Of a stretch of DNA of 64,000 bases, positions 47,601 through 59,300 are shown piece after piece. The stretch comes from Takifugu bimaculatus. Taxonomy: Eukaryota; Chordata; Actinopteri; Tetraodontiformes; Tetraodontidae. The number at the start of each line of letters is the position of its first letter. The stretch's first letter is position 1. The stretch lies in contig CP034975.1 in NCBI GenBank assembly GCA_004026145.2, forward strand, positions 23,737,861 to 23,801,860. The letters run 5' to 3'. A program made the position numbers and the translations under genes. Under the pieces are notes generated by a model. The model was not told the origin of the DNA. It was given only the letters and a program-made list of their open reading frames with translations, and ran no database searches.

Positions 47601-49171
47601 CTGTCTCCTGGAGTTCTTTATTGCCTTTGCTGGAATGTGCCCATAACTCCTGTGTCCACCGTCACTGGGGTGTCTCCCTTCATGGCTACCCTGGGGGATC
47701 AGCCCCCTGGGGTTGATGTTCAGGAGGATGAGGCTGCATTGCCTCTGTGCAAGCCAACATATGGCGCTCTGGTAGTGTTTGGCCGCTTGCGAAACTCTCG
47801 GCAGTCCCAGAAGCAGGACAATCGGGGCAGAACTCTGGGCCCCTCCTGTTGGCCAGGCCAAAGTGTGTAGCTGTTCACACACTTTTGACCACCTCCCCTT
47901 TGTGAACTGGCTCCTCATTTCATCGGCCCCTTTGAAGTGGATCAGATTGTGAACCCCTCTGCTGTGCACCTTAAGTTTCCTCCTCCCACAAGCTGCATCC
48001 CACCTTCCATCTGTACTGAAACCGGTTTCTGATCTTGTCCCTCCTTCCGATCTCCTCCTCCCCACACGTTATTGACAGCGGCCCTGCATATGCCATTTGA
48101 CGTATCTTGGATGTCCGTCAACGGGAACGAGGCCCCCAGTTCCTGGTTGACTGGCAGGGCTATTGTCCAGAGGAACAGTCGTGGCTTCCTCAGCACCACA
48201 TCCTGGATGAGGGGCTGCTGAGAGCTTTTTGACCAGGACAAGCCGGGTAAGGCGCCAGGCGGTGCCGTTGAGAGGGAGGTACTTTCATAATCTTGTGTTT
48301 GAGGTGCCGTTAGTGTTTGTTTTGGTGTGTTTGCCCTGTGCTTCCCCTACTGGGAAAGAACTGCTCATTGTGGAACCGCCACACCTGCAGCTGATCTGGA
48401 GGATTTGAAGCCCTTGTTGATCAGCTCAACAGCATCAGATCTTTTCTTCTTTTCAGATCTGCCAGTGGTAGCCCGTGCTCATAAGACCTAAGAATCGGGA
48501 TTTTCCTGAGAATATTTTGTTTCTTTCTCTTTCCTCCTGAGGTCAGCACTTCTCCTGATGCAAGGGCACTGTTCTCTTTGGCCTTTGTCACTCACTGATC
48601 TGCACCTTTTCATTGTTTCTTGTACCTTAACCTTTTACTCCAAGCTCTATCTACTCTCTTTCGGTCTGTTTAATGGCTTTCAGACCCTGTTCTTGTGCTT
48701 CCAATCAAACCTGCTTTTCTTCTTGCTCTCCTTTCATCCATATGTGTGCTCTCTGTCAGTAATGACTGTTTACCTTAGCTTGGGGAGTTTACTCTGGCCT
48801 TACCCTGCCTTTTTATCTAAGGTGCTCAGTCCTCAGTCCATTAAGTACTGGAGGTGGGTTCATCCTGTCTCCTATTCTCAGACAGAGTGAGACAAGCTGC
48901 TCATGTCCAGTTAGGTCATTATGTGTCTGTTTGACAAGTACTCAGCATCTGAGGAGGTCTCACTCTCAGCTTTTTGTCTGCAGTTGCAAGGCAAAGCTTG
49001 GTTATATGTTTTGTTTGTCACATTAGTTGGGTGATGTTATTTCACATGCTTATGGTGAAGGGGGGATCCTGTGGGACATTTGTGCTGGGGCATCAAGGTT
49101 TGAGGACGGACTGGAAATTATCCCCACTTTGTCCCCATGGCATGATGACCCAGCAATTACAATTCTCTACC

Positions 49172-49214
<43 letters not shown>

Positions 49215-50782
49215 GTAATAGTAATAATAATGGTACATGTCATTAACAAATTAGAGCTGTCAAAGGATCACATTTCTTCAATCACCATCACAGGATAACT
49301 GAAACATTTATGATTAATTGTGTTATATTCAAATATAGGTACGTCTATTTGTATAAGAGAAAGCAAAATGTAACTTTAATTGAACTCCTCAGTTGCCATT
49401 ATTTTTCTGGTCTCTTGTTTCAATATTGAGGTTTATTTTGATGTTTTCAGGATTGATGGCTCATGGCCAGAGTCGTCTGTCACTGTTAAAGATGGAAGAC
49501 TTAAGTTCTTGACCATGGATGCATCCCTGAATGGCCTTTACCAGTGTGAGGCTTCTAACGAATATGGCTCAAAGTACGGCCGCCTGTATGTCCACAATAA
49601 TGCAGGTGAGCTTTGGTTTACAGTCTTTAGCTTTTATTTCCACTGTGGCGTTTCCATTTATTCTGTGTTTGACATGAACACAGCGGAGAACTCACCCAGG
49701 CCCTGAAGCTCATAGAGCTTTAGACAGTCTTTTACCCAGAAACATGACAGGAACTTTAAACAACATGCACTATTCCTGCTAATCTAGTTGACCATATCTA
49801 CACACACGTGAATATTCCCAGAATTGAATGTAATTATTGTAAAAGTTGAGGTGGAAGTGACGTCCCTAAAGGGTGCAATACTGAAAAAAGCAACCTTTTG
49901 ATCTGTGTGATCATCCTGCATATCTGGTGACATGTTTCTAACTGGTAAAACCTCTTTCTGCCACAGATGTTCTGCGTTTTGAAAACTTGGTTAAATTCTG
50001 TGTCTGAGACATCTTTGCTGATTAAAAAGATTTCTGTTTCAATAATTCAGCTTCAATTTAATAATGTATTGAAACACAGTTATTTTAGATTGATTAGTTG
50101 TAGCAACATGATGTTTTAAGCATCTGCATCAGCTGGTCCTCACAACCTTTTTTGAAATTGTGACACGTATGGATTCATGCATTACTGTTCACCGAGCCTG
50201 GCCCACAGATGCCCGGAGAATTAGAACCTACCGGAAACACACTTCTACTGGGTATTAGCTTAAAGTGTCACCATTTACTCTGACATTATAATGTCTTGAA
50301 TCATGTCATCTACAGGTCATTGTACAGTTTGTTGGACCTTGTTTGGCCTTTTAATTTCAATTATTGTTGTTGCGGGTGTGATCTGGTTCCTCTGCACATC
50401 TGGGAAAATTAACAGGTAAAATTTACAACAACACTACACAAGCTCAAGTAAATATAAGTATATATGATACAATCAAAGTAACATGTACATGTCTACGAAG
50501 CATACCATTACTCAGGCGCTGGCATGCAGTCCAAACAATGGCCAGCACTCCAAGGAGAACCGCTAGAGAAGTTACAGCAGGAATAGAAGCGGTATGAGTT
50601 ATTTCTGTGTTTCATGCTGTTTGTTTTGTCTCCATTTTGTGTATTTTTGATGTTCAAATTAATGAACCTGCCTCCCTTTGAGATGAAGCTTGCAGTGATT
50701 CCTCTGGTTTGGTTCACGTTTAACCCTTTCACAGGTTTCAATAACCGTAGAATCTACAGCAGTTACATGTAGGTTACTGTAG
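41691..50782 (+). CDS. Nectin/PVR-like Ig-superfamily receptor, copy IV (open)
   Basis: Eight exons join in frame to 395 codons: 41691-41763, 42387-42728, 43039-43338, 44802-44895, 49451-49605, 50316-50415, 50516-50591, 50735-50782. The signal peptide is MCFYRNIFIIFAVGFLMTL, with likely cleavage after VGA. The V-set domain has LLCSVINTDDSVSQISW and DEGIYTCAFTLYPSGIPEK. The C1-like domain has ATCTAAGSKPPATVSW and LVQCVI. The third domain spans exons 4 and 5 (PKPEIVW; NGLYQCEASNEYGS), and the TM helix is LFGLLISIIVVAGVIWFL. N-glycosylation sequons NGS, NLT and NGT are present. The last exon stops after 15 codons (CTG TAG), where copy II reads on for 22 more. Its V loops differ from copy II (INTDDSVSQ against VDTNDDVTQ, SGIPEK against SGTQYK), while flanking introns are nearly the same. 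Role by family: cell-surface adhesion and recognition ligand. AATAAA follows at 50806. Confidence 0.75.
45868..46330 (-). mobile_element. Solo LTR, private to N copy IV
   Basis: TG...CA ends, flanked by a perfect 5-bp duplication CAAAT (45863-45867 and 46331-46335). Copies I and II have the uninterrupted GGGTCAAATAAAGG. On the minus strand it has a promoter-like first part and AATAAAGCTTCTCGG near its 3' end, so the LTR lies in minus orientation in intron 4. The 171-codon minus-strand ORF inside is incidental. It is 463 bp long. Confidence 0.85.
46430..48275 (+). mobile_element. Gypsy remnant in intron 4 of N copy IV (longest)
   Basis: This copy keeps more of the RT: VGFFFMQQKDGPLRW and GLNEITVKNKYPL (about 46570-46675), then in other frames DVLRDMLNRFLFMYIEHFLG (about 46845-46910) and LGFTNFYGQFI (about 46900-46935). 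RNase H VDASD-type, integrase C-terminal and chromodomain-like blocks follow as in copy I. Where the second catalytic Asp of the RT would be expected after YI, the sequence reads EHF, and frames are broken throughout. It is inactive. Probable LTR-type sequence follows to about 48960. Confidence 0.75.
49174..49231 (+). repeat. (AAT)n microsatellite
   Basis: Trinucleotide run in the same position as in copies I and II, with a few AGT interruptions at its 3' end. A stretch holding the unrecognised ORF seen in copies I and II is deleted just before it. Confidence 0.95.
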
Positions 50783-51527
50783 GTCGAGAAGAAATTAGAC
50801 CTGAAAATAAACATCATTTTACATGGAGTACAAGATACCGGTACCTAAGAAACCTGAAGTTAAGAGAAACCTCCATTAATTTATTTTGACATTAAGCATT
50901 CTGTTAATCTGGAAAAATGGAAGTTCAACAATGTTCATTGTACATTTGTTTTCCAATAGCTTTTACATTTAGGTTGTTTTTTCTCTTTATGTTTGACATT
51001 ACTGGTATTTAGTTTTTCAAGCTTTTTACATTTTTTTTACTTCTACTTGTGTACCGTAATAATATTTGAGGTTTTGTTTACGCTGCACCCACACTACTAT
51101 TTTAATGTAGCATTAATTCCGTTTTTACCTCTTCTACTTGATTCCTATGACTACTTATTTTGATGCTAGTTTGTGGCAGCTACTCATAGATGTACTATGA
51201 TCAGCATCACTATATGTATAAAAGCTTGACAAATACTCTTCTGCTGTTTTTGTTCTGCTGTTTTCTGAAGCCCTTCATGACACACAGCCTCCAGAGCAGA
51301 TTAAATAATGGGCAACACAAACCTACTAATTTTATCTGTTATGCCAGCTGGTTGAAGGTCATTCTTCTTTTCTCACAAGTTTCATTAAATCCACTCTGAA
51401 AGGTTCACAAGTCAAATCAGGGGGGATTTCCATTTGAGTTTATAAATTGCCTTTGTGAGAAAAATAGATTTCACTTCCTGAGTGCAGCTAGCAGGAACGA
51501 AAGGATTATTTCTGGGAGTGTCCAAAA
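50783..51527 (+). other. 3' flank of N copy IV
   Basis: AT-rich flank parallel to 13351-14121. It has a small deletion next to the LINE insertion: the flank jumps from TTATTTCTGGGAGTG to the LINE 3' end. No exon is recognised. Confidence 0.45.
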
Positions 51528-53754
51528 TTAAGATTAAGATGAACTTTATTCATCCCCGTGGGGAAATTGAATTATAGTAGCAGCGTATGCAGAGTAAAGA
51601 GACAGAAAAAAAATGAAGAGCTGGACAGCACCAGGGCCCAATAAGATCCACGCCTACTGGCTTAAGAAGCTGACTGCACTCCATGAACGCCTGGCAGCAC
51701 AAATGAACCAGCTGCTAACATCAGGGGACCACCCAGAGTGGCCAACCCAAGGCCGGACAGTCCTCATAATGAAGGACCCCCAGAAGGGCACAATACCGTC
51801 CAACTACCGGCCCATAACCTGCCTCAGCACCACATGGAAGCTCCTATCAGGCATCATAGCGGCTAAGATCAGCAGGCACATGGATCAATACATGAGCAGA
51901 GCACAGAAAGGCATAGGCCTGCCTGGATTGATTACAAGAAAGCCTATGACTCAATGCCACACACATGGATACTAGAGTGCCTAAAGCTGTATAACATCAA
52001 CAGGACAATAAGAGAGTTCATCCAGAACTCCATGAAGCTGTGGAACACAACTCTGGAGGCCAACTCAAAGCCAATTGCGCAGGTGAGCATCAGATGTGGC
52101 ATATATCAAGGACATTCTCTGTCCCCCCTGCTGTTCTGCATAGGCCTAAACCCCCTCAGCCAGATCATCACCAAGAGTGGCTGTGGGTACCAGTTCTGAA
52201 GTGGAACAACCGTCAGCCACCTCCTCTACATGGACGACATCAAGCTGTATGAAAGGTGATCGCAACTGACGGGGTTGAACTACCTGAAGGGAACATCACA
52301 GATGTGCAGGACAGTTACAAATACCTGGGGATCCCACAGGCAAATGGTAACCATGAGGAGGCAGCTAGGAGGTCAGCCACAGCCAAATACCTGCAGAGGT
52401 TAAGACAGGTCCTGAAAAGTCAGCTGAATGGTAAGCACAAGATCCAGGCCATAAACACCTACGCCCTGCCAGTAATCAGATACCCTGCTGGCATAATACC
52501 CTGGCCACTGGAAGAGATACAAGCCACTGACATCAAGACAAGGAAGCTCCTCACCATGCACAGAGGGTTTCACCCTAAGTCCAGTGTCCTGAGGCTGTAC
52601 ACAAAGCAAAAGGAAGGGGGCCGGGGACTAGTAAGTGAAAAGACAGCACAGAGGCACTAATCATGGCTGCACAAGAACAGGCCCTGAGCACCAGAGCAAT
52701 AGAGGCCAGGGTCTACCATACCAGACAAGACCCCAGGTGTAGGCTGTGTGGAGATGCCCCTGAGACAGTCCAGCACATCACAGCAGGGTGCAAGATGCTG
52801 GCAGGCAAGGCATACATGGAGCGGCATAACCAGGTGGCTGGCATAGTGTACAGGAACATCTGCACTGAGTATGGGCTGGAGGTCCCAGGGACCAGGTGGG
52901 AGACACCTCCGAAAGTGGTGGAGAACGAGCAGGCCAAGATCCTGTGGGACTTCCAGATCCAGACTGACAAGATGGTGGTGGCCAACCAGCCTGACACAGT
53001 GGTGATGGATAAACACCGAAGGACAGTGGTGGTGATAGATGTAGCAATCCCGAGTGATAGCAACATCAGGAAGAAGGAACGCGAGAAGCTGGAGAAGTAC
53101 CAAGGGCTGAAGGAGGAGATGGAGAGAATGTGGGGCATGAAGGCAACAGTGGTCCCAGTGGTGATCAGGACACTAGGGGCAGTAACACCCAACCTGAGTA
53201 GATGGCTCCAACAGATACCAGGAACCACACCAGAGATCTCTGTCCAGAAGAGCAGTCCTAGGAACAGCCAAGATCCTGCGCAGAACCCTCAGACTCCCAG
53301 GCCTCTGGTAGAGGACCCGAGTCTGAAGGAAGGAGGCACCGCCCAGGAGGGGGAGGAAGAGATTATTTTTTTATATAATATATATACATATTATAAGCAT
53401 ATATAAATAAATATAGAATAAAATAGAAATAAAATTACAACATAAACATTACACAAGTATTGTTATTGGCTGGGTTAGGATGAATTATAGGGTTTAATGG
53501 CGGATGGCAGGAATGACTTCCTGTCCCGTTCCTTAGAGCAGCGAGGCTGCAGGAGTCTGAAGCTGAAGCTGCTCCTCAGTTTGTCCACTGTGTTATGGAG
53601 GGGGTGGGAGGGACTGTCCATGATTGTCCGCAGTTTCAACACCATCCTGTCCCTCAACACCTCGTCTAAGTTTGCAAGTCTACAGCCAACAACAGACCCT
53701 GCCTTTTTAATGAGTCTGTTGGCATCCTTTGCTTTATGAGCCATTGAGCCATAT
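51528..53754 (-). mobile_element. Rex1-like LINE 3' part in block IV, interrupted by another LINE
   Basis: Same insertion as 14122-16720: its 3' end is at 51528-51580 (minus strand CAATTTCCC...AATAAAGTTCATC) and its C-terminal coding part at 53745-53475 (KAGSVVGCRLANLDEV; ERDRKSFLPSAIKPYNSS). The right junction with ATGAGCCATTGTG is identical to that of copy I, which argues for one insertion event before these two blocks separated. Confidence 0.75.
51614..53370 (+). mobile_element. R2/R4-group LINE with restriction-like endonuclease, second broken copy
   Basis: It starts further 5' than the copy at 14437 (TAPGPNKIHAYWLKKLTALH; PSNYRPITCLSTTWK). Two internal deletions are visible: one after AQKGIG near 51917 removes part of the RT before DYKKAYDS, and another near 52637 removes the segment before the final domain. 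YMDD is present (about 52229-52240). The 3' ORF (52663-53406) holds a CCHC-type block (CRLCGDAPETVQHITAGCK) and the PD-(D/E)xK-like VANQPDTVVMDK, VVVIDVAIP. The lesions differ from those of the first copy, so both decayed independently. Confidence 0.75.
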
Positions 53755-56316
53755 ATGAGCCATTGTGAAATAATAAAGTTGTAATTTTCAAATTGTTGGA
53801 TCATAATATCAATATTAATGATCATAAATTTATAGACTTTGAAATCCTCAATGGAAAGAGAGACTTAAAACCAAAACTCCACAAAATCCACCAGTGACAT
53901 TCAGGAAGAAAACGTCAGTTGTTTAATTGTAGCTTCAGCACCAGAGAAAATTGCCTTCTCAGTTTAACACAGTTATCTATGGCATGTAAACCCTCTGGGA
54001 ATGTAATGGGTGTAACCCGTGACTGAAAAAAAACCAACTTAATCTGTTGCTGCCATTCCCCTTCTTCACGGAAGCGGCCTTTATTTCTGATTGCAGACTG
54101 GACTTTGGAAAACAAACATTTAGTCATGGTGACTGAAAAAGCAGGATGTTTGTGTGCCTTATCAGTTGTTAAAGTTTTCTTTAGCGAAGAAAAACAATTC
54201 CAAACAAATCTGTTTTCAGGGTATAATAAAAGTGTCTGCAAAAATATTACAGACCGCCAGCTGTGCTTAGAAAAGGGGCTGTGGTCACATACAAATACAG
54301 AGGATATGACTGTTGGTTAAAAATAACAGGGCAGGAAGCAGACAAGTAGCACAGACAGCGGCTGTGAAACATACATACATATTTGTTTTTAAAGAGAAGC
54401 GTAAATGATCCTAGAGTTATATTATATCCCCAGTCTGCAGAACAGCCTGTAGTGTGTACCCCGATACGTTAGGTGGCAGCAAGTAACTGCTGTAGCTATA
54501 ACGTGAAAAAGAAGAAGGTACAAACACGTGACTGAGAGCTGGCTGCCGCGTTGGGGGCGGAGCCTTCGCTCATTTCTATGGAAGTTGCTGCGTGACGTGT
54601 CACTATGGCGACATGCTCCTTCTTGGCTATTCATAGATCAGTCTCTGTCCTTCTTGATGGATCGTGGGATCCGGACAGGCATGGCCTTGTTCTCCTTTGA
54701 CAATGAGCCCTTTAAAGTTTAGGTAATGACCTGACTAGAACTCAACTAGCTGACAATACCACCACATTCCTGTAGAGGGCAGTAAAGACCAAACAAATGC
54801 TATTGAGATGATTATCCTCTCCACAACAATCCTAATATTTAAAAAAATAAATGAATCAAACACATAAAAGCTAAGTATGATAAAACTGTCTGTCTGACAT
54901 GCTGTCTTCATACACTGGAGAAAAGATGCATTTCTTATTAGTGGCACCTCTTGGTTTGTGCACCTTCTTGCTTCCTCAGACGTTGTAAATATTTGTACCT
55001 GTGTGTACAAATGTATCCTCTGGGATTAATAAAGTTGATCAAATCAGTTACATCCCAGGTTCAGGCCCTAAATACCAATTTAGGTTATTCTTGGCCCTGG
55101 AGTCACTGAGTGCAGGCACTAACTAGTTCTGGTTTCTAATAGATAGTGTATTCTGGACTGGGGGGGGGTTGGGAGGGGGAGAGACGGTGCTGACCATCAC
55201 TCCAACATTCACCGGCCAGCCAGATTCTCTTGGCAAGGCAAGCAGAACAAAAATGAGCTTTTTGAGAGCGGTATATACACTCATTTGCCTGAAGGTGCCA
55301 GCAACTCTCTGGCTGTTGACCTCTCTAACAAGCTGTATGATTCCTCTTAACTGCCCCAGCTGAGGGCTGGGAGCTAGGATTGGTAAACTGCTGAGTGGGC
55401 TGGAAGAAGGGAGGATCTGTCAACAGTTTGCAGCAGAGGCACAGGAATGGGAAGGCTTCTCTCACCACTCTCTAAAAGGATTATCCAACCTTGTGGCTAA
55501 GGGAACCAAGTAGTGCAGGTCAACAGGCTCATCTCTGGCAGCTGCTTCATCCTGAAATGGATCAATCAACCTTTTGGAAAAAAAACCCCAAAAACTTCTT
55601 GTACTGCTGGATCATTCCACTTGGAGTCAGCAGCTTGGGCCCAAACATCCAGTGCATAATCATATATAGAGCAATTAGCTTGCAGTAGTTTCAGTAGCCG
55701 ACTTGAAGCATTACTTTCATGTCTAGGGTGATCAAATCCTCCCAAAATTTGGCCTCAAAATCCTTCCCTCCTAAAAGCCCCAAAAACCTTCACAACACAA
55801 GGATTCTGCTGAGTCTCTGTGAGTGCCAGCCGTGCTGGACTCTGATTTCACTGTAGCTGCAAAAACTTGATGAGTCTTGATGAGAACGCTCATTTATTTG
55901 ATCAGCCATCGGCACTAAGGAGGAGAACCAAGCCCAGCCAGGGAAAACCTGAGGGAGAGCTGAAGGAGGGCTCAAACACACAAGGTATAGTCCACTTAGT
56001 TACATTGAGGACATGATCAGCACGCTCAGATTTCTCCCACTGAGAAAACGCTAATGTCAGTGAACAGAACCACGTGTGGACCAGAAGCCGGACTCAGACC
56101 TGTTCAGCTGTACTTTTTTATTGCTGCTTCAACAGAGGTGGAACTTTGGATCATTAAACTGATTCTATGTTACATGAACCCTTTAATGACAGCAATCTAA
56201 GTAAATTTCAATCAAAATACAGAAAAGCATAAATATTTAAGACAGAAAAGGAAAAACCACCGTTGTTCTTGTAACTAGTATTTAACCCCTCAAACGGCCG
56301 TTCTGTTCCTGAAGGC
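53755..56316. other. Spacer of block IV
   Basis: Third copy of the N-to-X spacer. Differences are small indels and substitutions, such as the shortened segment at about 53950. Short ORFs shared with the other spacers are not recognised as genes. The poly(A) signal of X copy 4 is on the minus strand at 56117-56122. Confidence 0.45.
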
Positions 56317-59300
56317 CTATAGACCGTAGATTGAATTGAGCCTCTCCACGTAGCGACTCCTCTTCCTGTTCTCTGTACTTCTGGTTGTTCTCATCTGTGG
56401 TTCTGTGGTCACCTGCAGAGACAAGAGACATGACACTAAATGCACGTGCTTCCTGAGAGACAGAAGTAAAGCACTAAAGCTTCTAAAATATATGAATAAC
56501 CACTGACCTCCCCTCCTGAACCAGGTTCAAACTGATCCTCTACTGGATTCTTTGACAACACGCGTTTTCTGAAGAGACAGAAAGTGACAATTCCATCTAT
56601 TAGTGATTACACTTAACTGCTGGACAGACAGTTGCAGAGTTTCCAGCTGATTCTACACTCACTTTTCACACATATGGACTCAAATGCAACCATTTAATCA
56701 GCAAATCAAATCACAGGAAATCAGAGTAGAAAGCATTTCTCCCTCATATTTTCCTTTATTTTACTTTCTATGCACAATTAATAAGTATCGTGGAAAAAAA
56801 CTAGAAGGAATTAATGTTGACCAGCTAAACTAGAGGTGTCAAATACCCAGTGGGCCAAAAATGGGACAAAGTCGCGGGACCAACATTAATAATTATTGGG
56901 AAAAAAAATCTTCCTTCAGATATAACAATGAACCTTTTGATATGGACCCAAACTAGTTTTGCTTAACAACTGAACACCGAACCAGCAAAGCGTAACACTA
57001 TACAATATATAACTTAACATTTCACACATGCAAAATCAAAATTCAAATAAAAAACACACATCACTGGCATTCATTTCTTAAATAATAATTGTATGACTAA
57101 TTGTGTTTGCAGCCTTCTGAATTAAATTTCAACGATAATCTTTTTCCACATGCTAATTATAAATGTAATGTCTTTCATCTCTTCTACTTTCTGGTGCCTT
57201 TGAGTCATGGCCAGGTCCTTGTGTTTGTCTTGGTGTTGCGTTTTATAGTGTCATCTGATGTTGTCCTCCTTGTACTCCACATTGGCTCCACATACGATAC
57301 AGACAGGCCCATCATTTACACATGTAAACAGATCTTCTGCCTCCCATTTGTCCAGAAAGATGCTGTTTTCTGCCTTTGTCTTTTGGAATTTTTCAGAGGG
57401 GTAGCAGCGGTGCTAGTATTAGCATTAGCTTATAAGGTTACTATTTCTTTGTGGGTTTTCTTGGTAGTTGGCAAGCAACAAATTGGTGCATCACCACCAC
57501 CGACTGCTGTGGAATGTGGATATTTGCACAAAAACACCAGCAGAGCGTTCTGGGATTTGTAGTATTAGCGGTACATGTGCTTTAGACGATAATACCGGCA
57601 GGGCAGCTTTAATAGTCATTTGTTATGACTTTGCGGGCCAAATTGAATTACATTGCTTCCCACATTTGGCCCGTTTGACAACTATGAGGGAAACAGATAC
57701 AATGTGTCGATGCTTCCTGATCAGGTTTGCATGTCTACACATGATTATTTTACTCTGCAGTTGTTTGTACAATCAAATGCTCAAATTATTTTCCTGTTTT
57801 AAAACCAGTATAAAGTGTCTCTACATGCTTCAGGTCACCGTTTTGCTGGAATCCTCTCTAAATTCAGATCCATCCTGCAGACTAAAACAGATTCATCCTC
57901 CTGAGATTTTCCGTGTTTGTTTTGCTGCATTCAGGTTTCTGCCTTCTCAATCCTGAGGGGACCTGCTGCAGAGAAGCAACCACACCTGCCACCACCATAA
58001 TTCCCACTAAGGAGATGTGACATGCAGAGGTTGGTGTCCTCTAAACAGACCCCATATCTTGGGCTCATCAGCCCAATAGATACCTCTTCCAGTGGACCTG
58101 GGATTCTTTCAGATGACTTTGGGTGATCTCTGACCGAGCTTGTACTCTGGAGTAATCAAGGATCTTCATGGCCTGAGCCTAATTGTGGCAGGGCGTGGCC
58201 TGCCCTCTGCACAGGTGCCATATGGCAATAATGCATTAATTGGTGGGCGGGGAGAAAAGGTTTATATAAGGCACTGCCTCCAGCTGTTCCTTTTCTTTGG
58301 ACAGGTGCTGCGGGCCACGGCGGGGACCCAACCCCTGGTGGAGGGCGTTTTCATCACCCCCCTCGTGTGTGTGGTTTTTGTTTGCAGTAGCACGGGTGTT
58401 TTTTAGTTTATCTGCCCTAATTGAGTTTTACCTGCCGGTGGGGCCCCAGCCCTGTCCACCCCTTTTGTTTAACTTTTGTACAGTCGAGTTATATTTTGTT
58501 GTATTGGATTTAATAAAATTGTAGTGCATAACCCTCGATCCTGTCTCTGCCTCTGGAATAGAACCTTATCTGCGTGTGCCTATTCGGTTAATTCCTGGGG
58601 TGAAATTCCCCAGGTGGCGTTGTTGTCACCGTTCCACCTCTCCCCACCCCGCCACATAATTATCTATTTTCCTTTCAAAATCAGTTTGTGACAATGACTC
58701 TACCAGAACATTTAGACAGGCAAAAAAGTGTGAGATTGTTTCTGCACCCTTCCCCCTGACTTGTGGGTTTCTGTGGTATCACTCAGATTCACGACACTCA
58801 GGTCAACTTTTCTTTGCAACTCAAGAGATTTTTGGAAAATCAATTTTTGTCCAAAATGAACACTATAATCATGCAAAAACAGTGACAATAATCTTTATAG
58901 GTCAAAGAAAATTGAGAGTGGAAAAGTTGCTGCACTTTAACAGCATTTGATCTTGTTGTGATAGTTGTTACAGAACAAAATGAGCTGACATGTTCAGTAA
59001 GTGTTGAGATGTGCTGAGGAGAAAACATGAAGTAAGTAGCAGCACTGTTGGTGTGAAAACCCAACTCATTTCAAAGATGGAAAATATCTTAAAAAACCCT
59101 TTCAGCTACTGAAATACACCCCTAGAACAAGTATTGTGTACAACCACAGAACTCTGTGTTGTAGAACCAATTAATGATAAATACATGTGCCCACACACCA
59201 AAATCAGTCGTCTGACCCAACTGAATCTGCCCTCATGCACCAACGCTGCTGCTACACCGTCTTCATTCATCATCACCTCCAGCAAGACTGACACACAGGA

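Noticed and set aside
52657..53228. Minus-strand ORFs of 148 and 171 codons
   Set aside because: They are shadows of the plus-strand LINE endonuclease ORF (52663-53406).
57101..57956. ORFs of 153 and 162 codons suggesting a gene in the X copy 4 intron
   Set aside because: They fall in and beyond a hAT-like element, lack domains and splice logic, and have no counterpart in other blocks.
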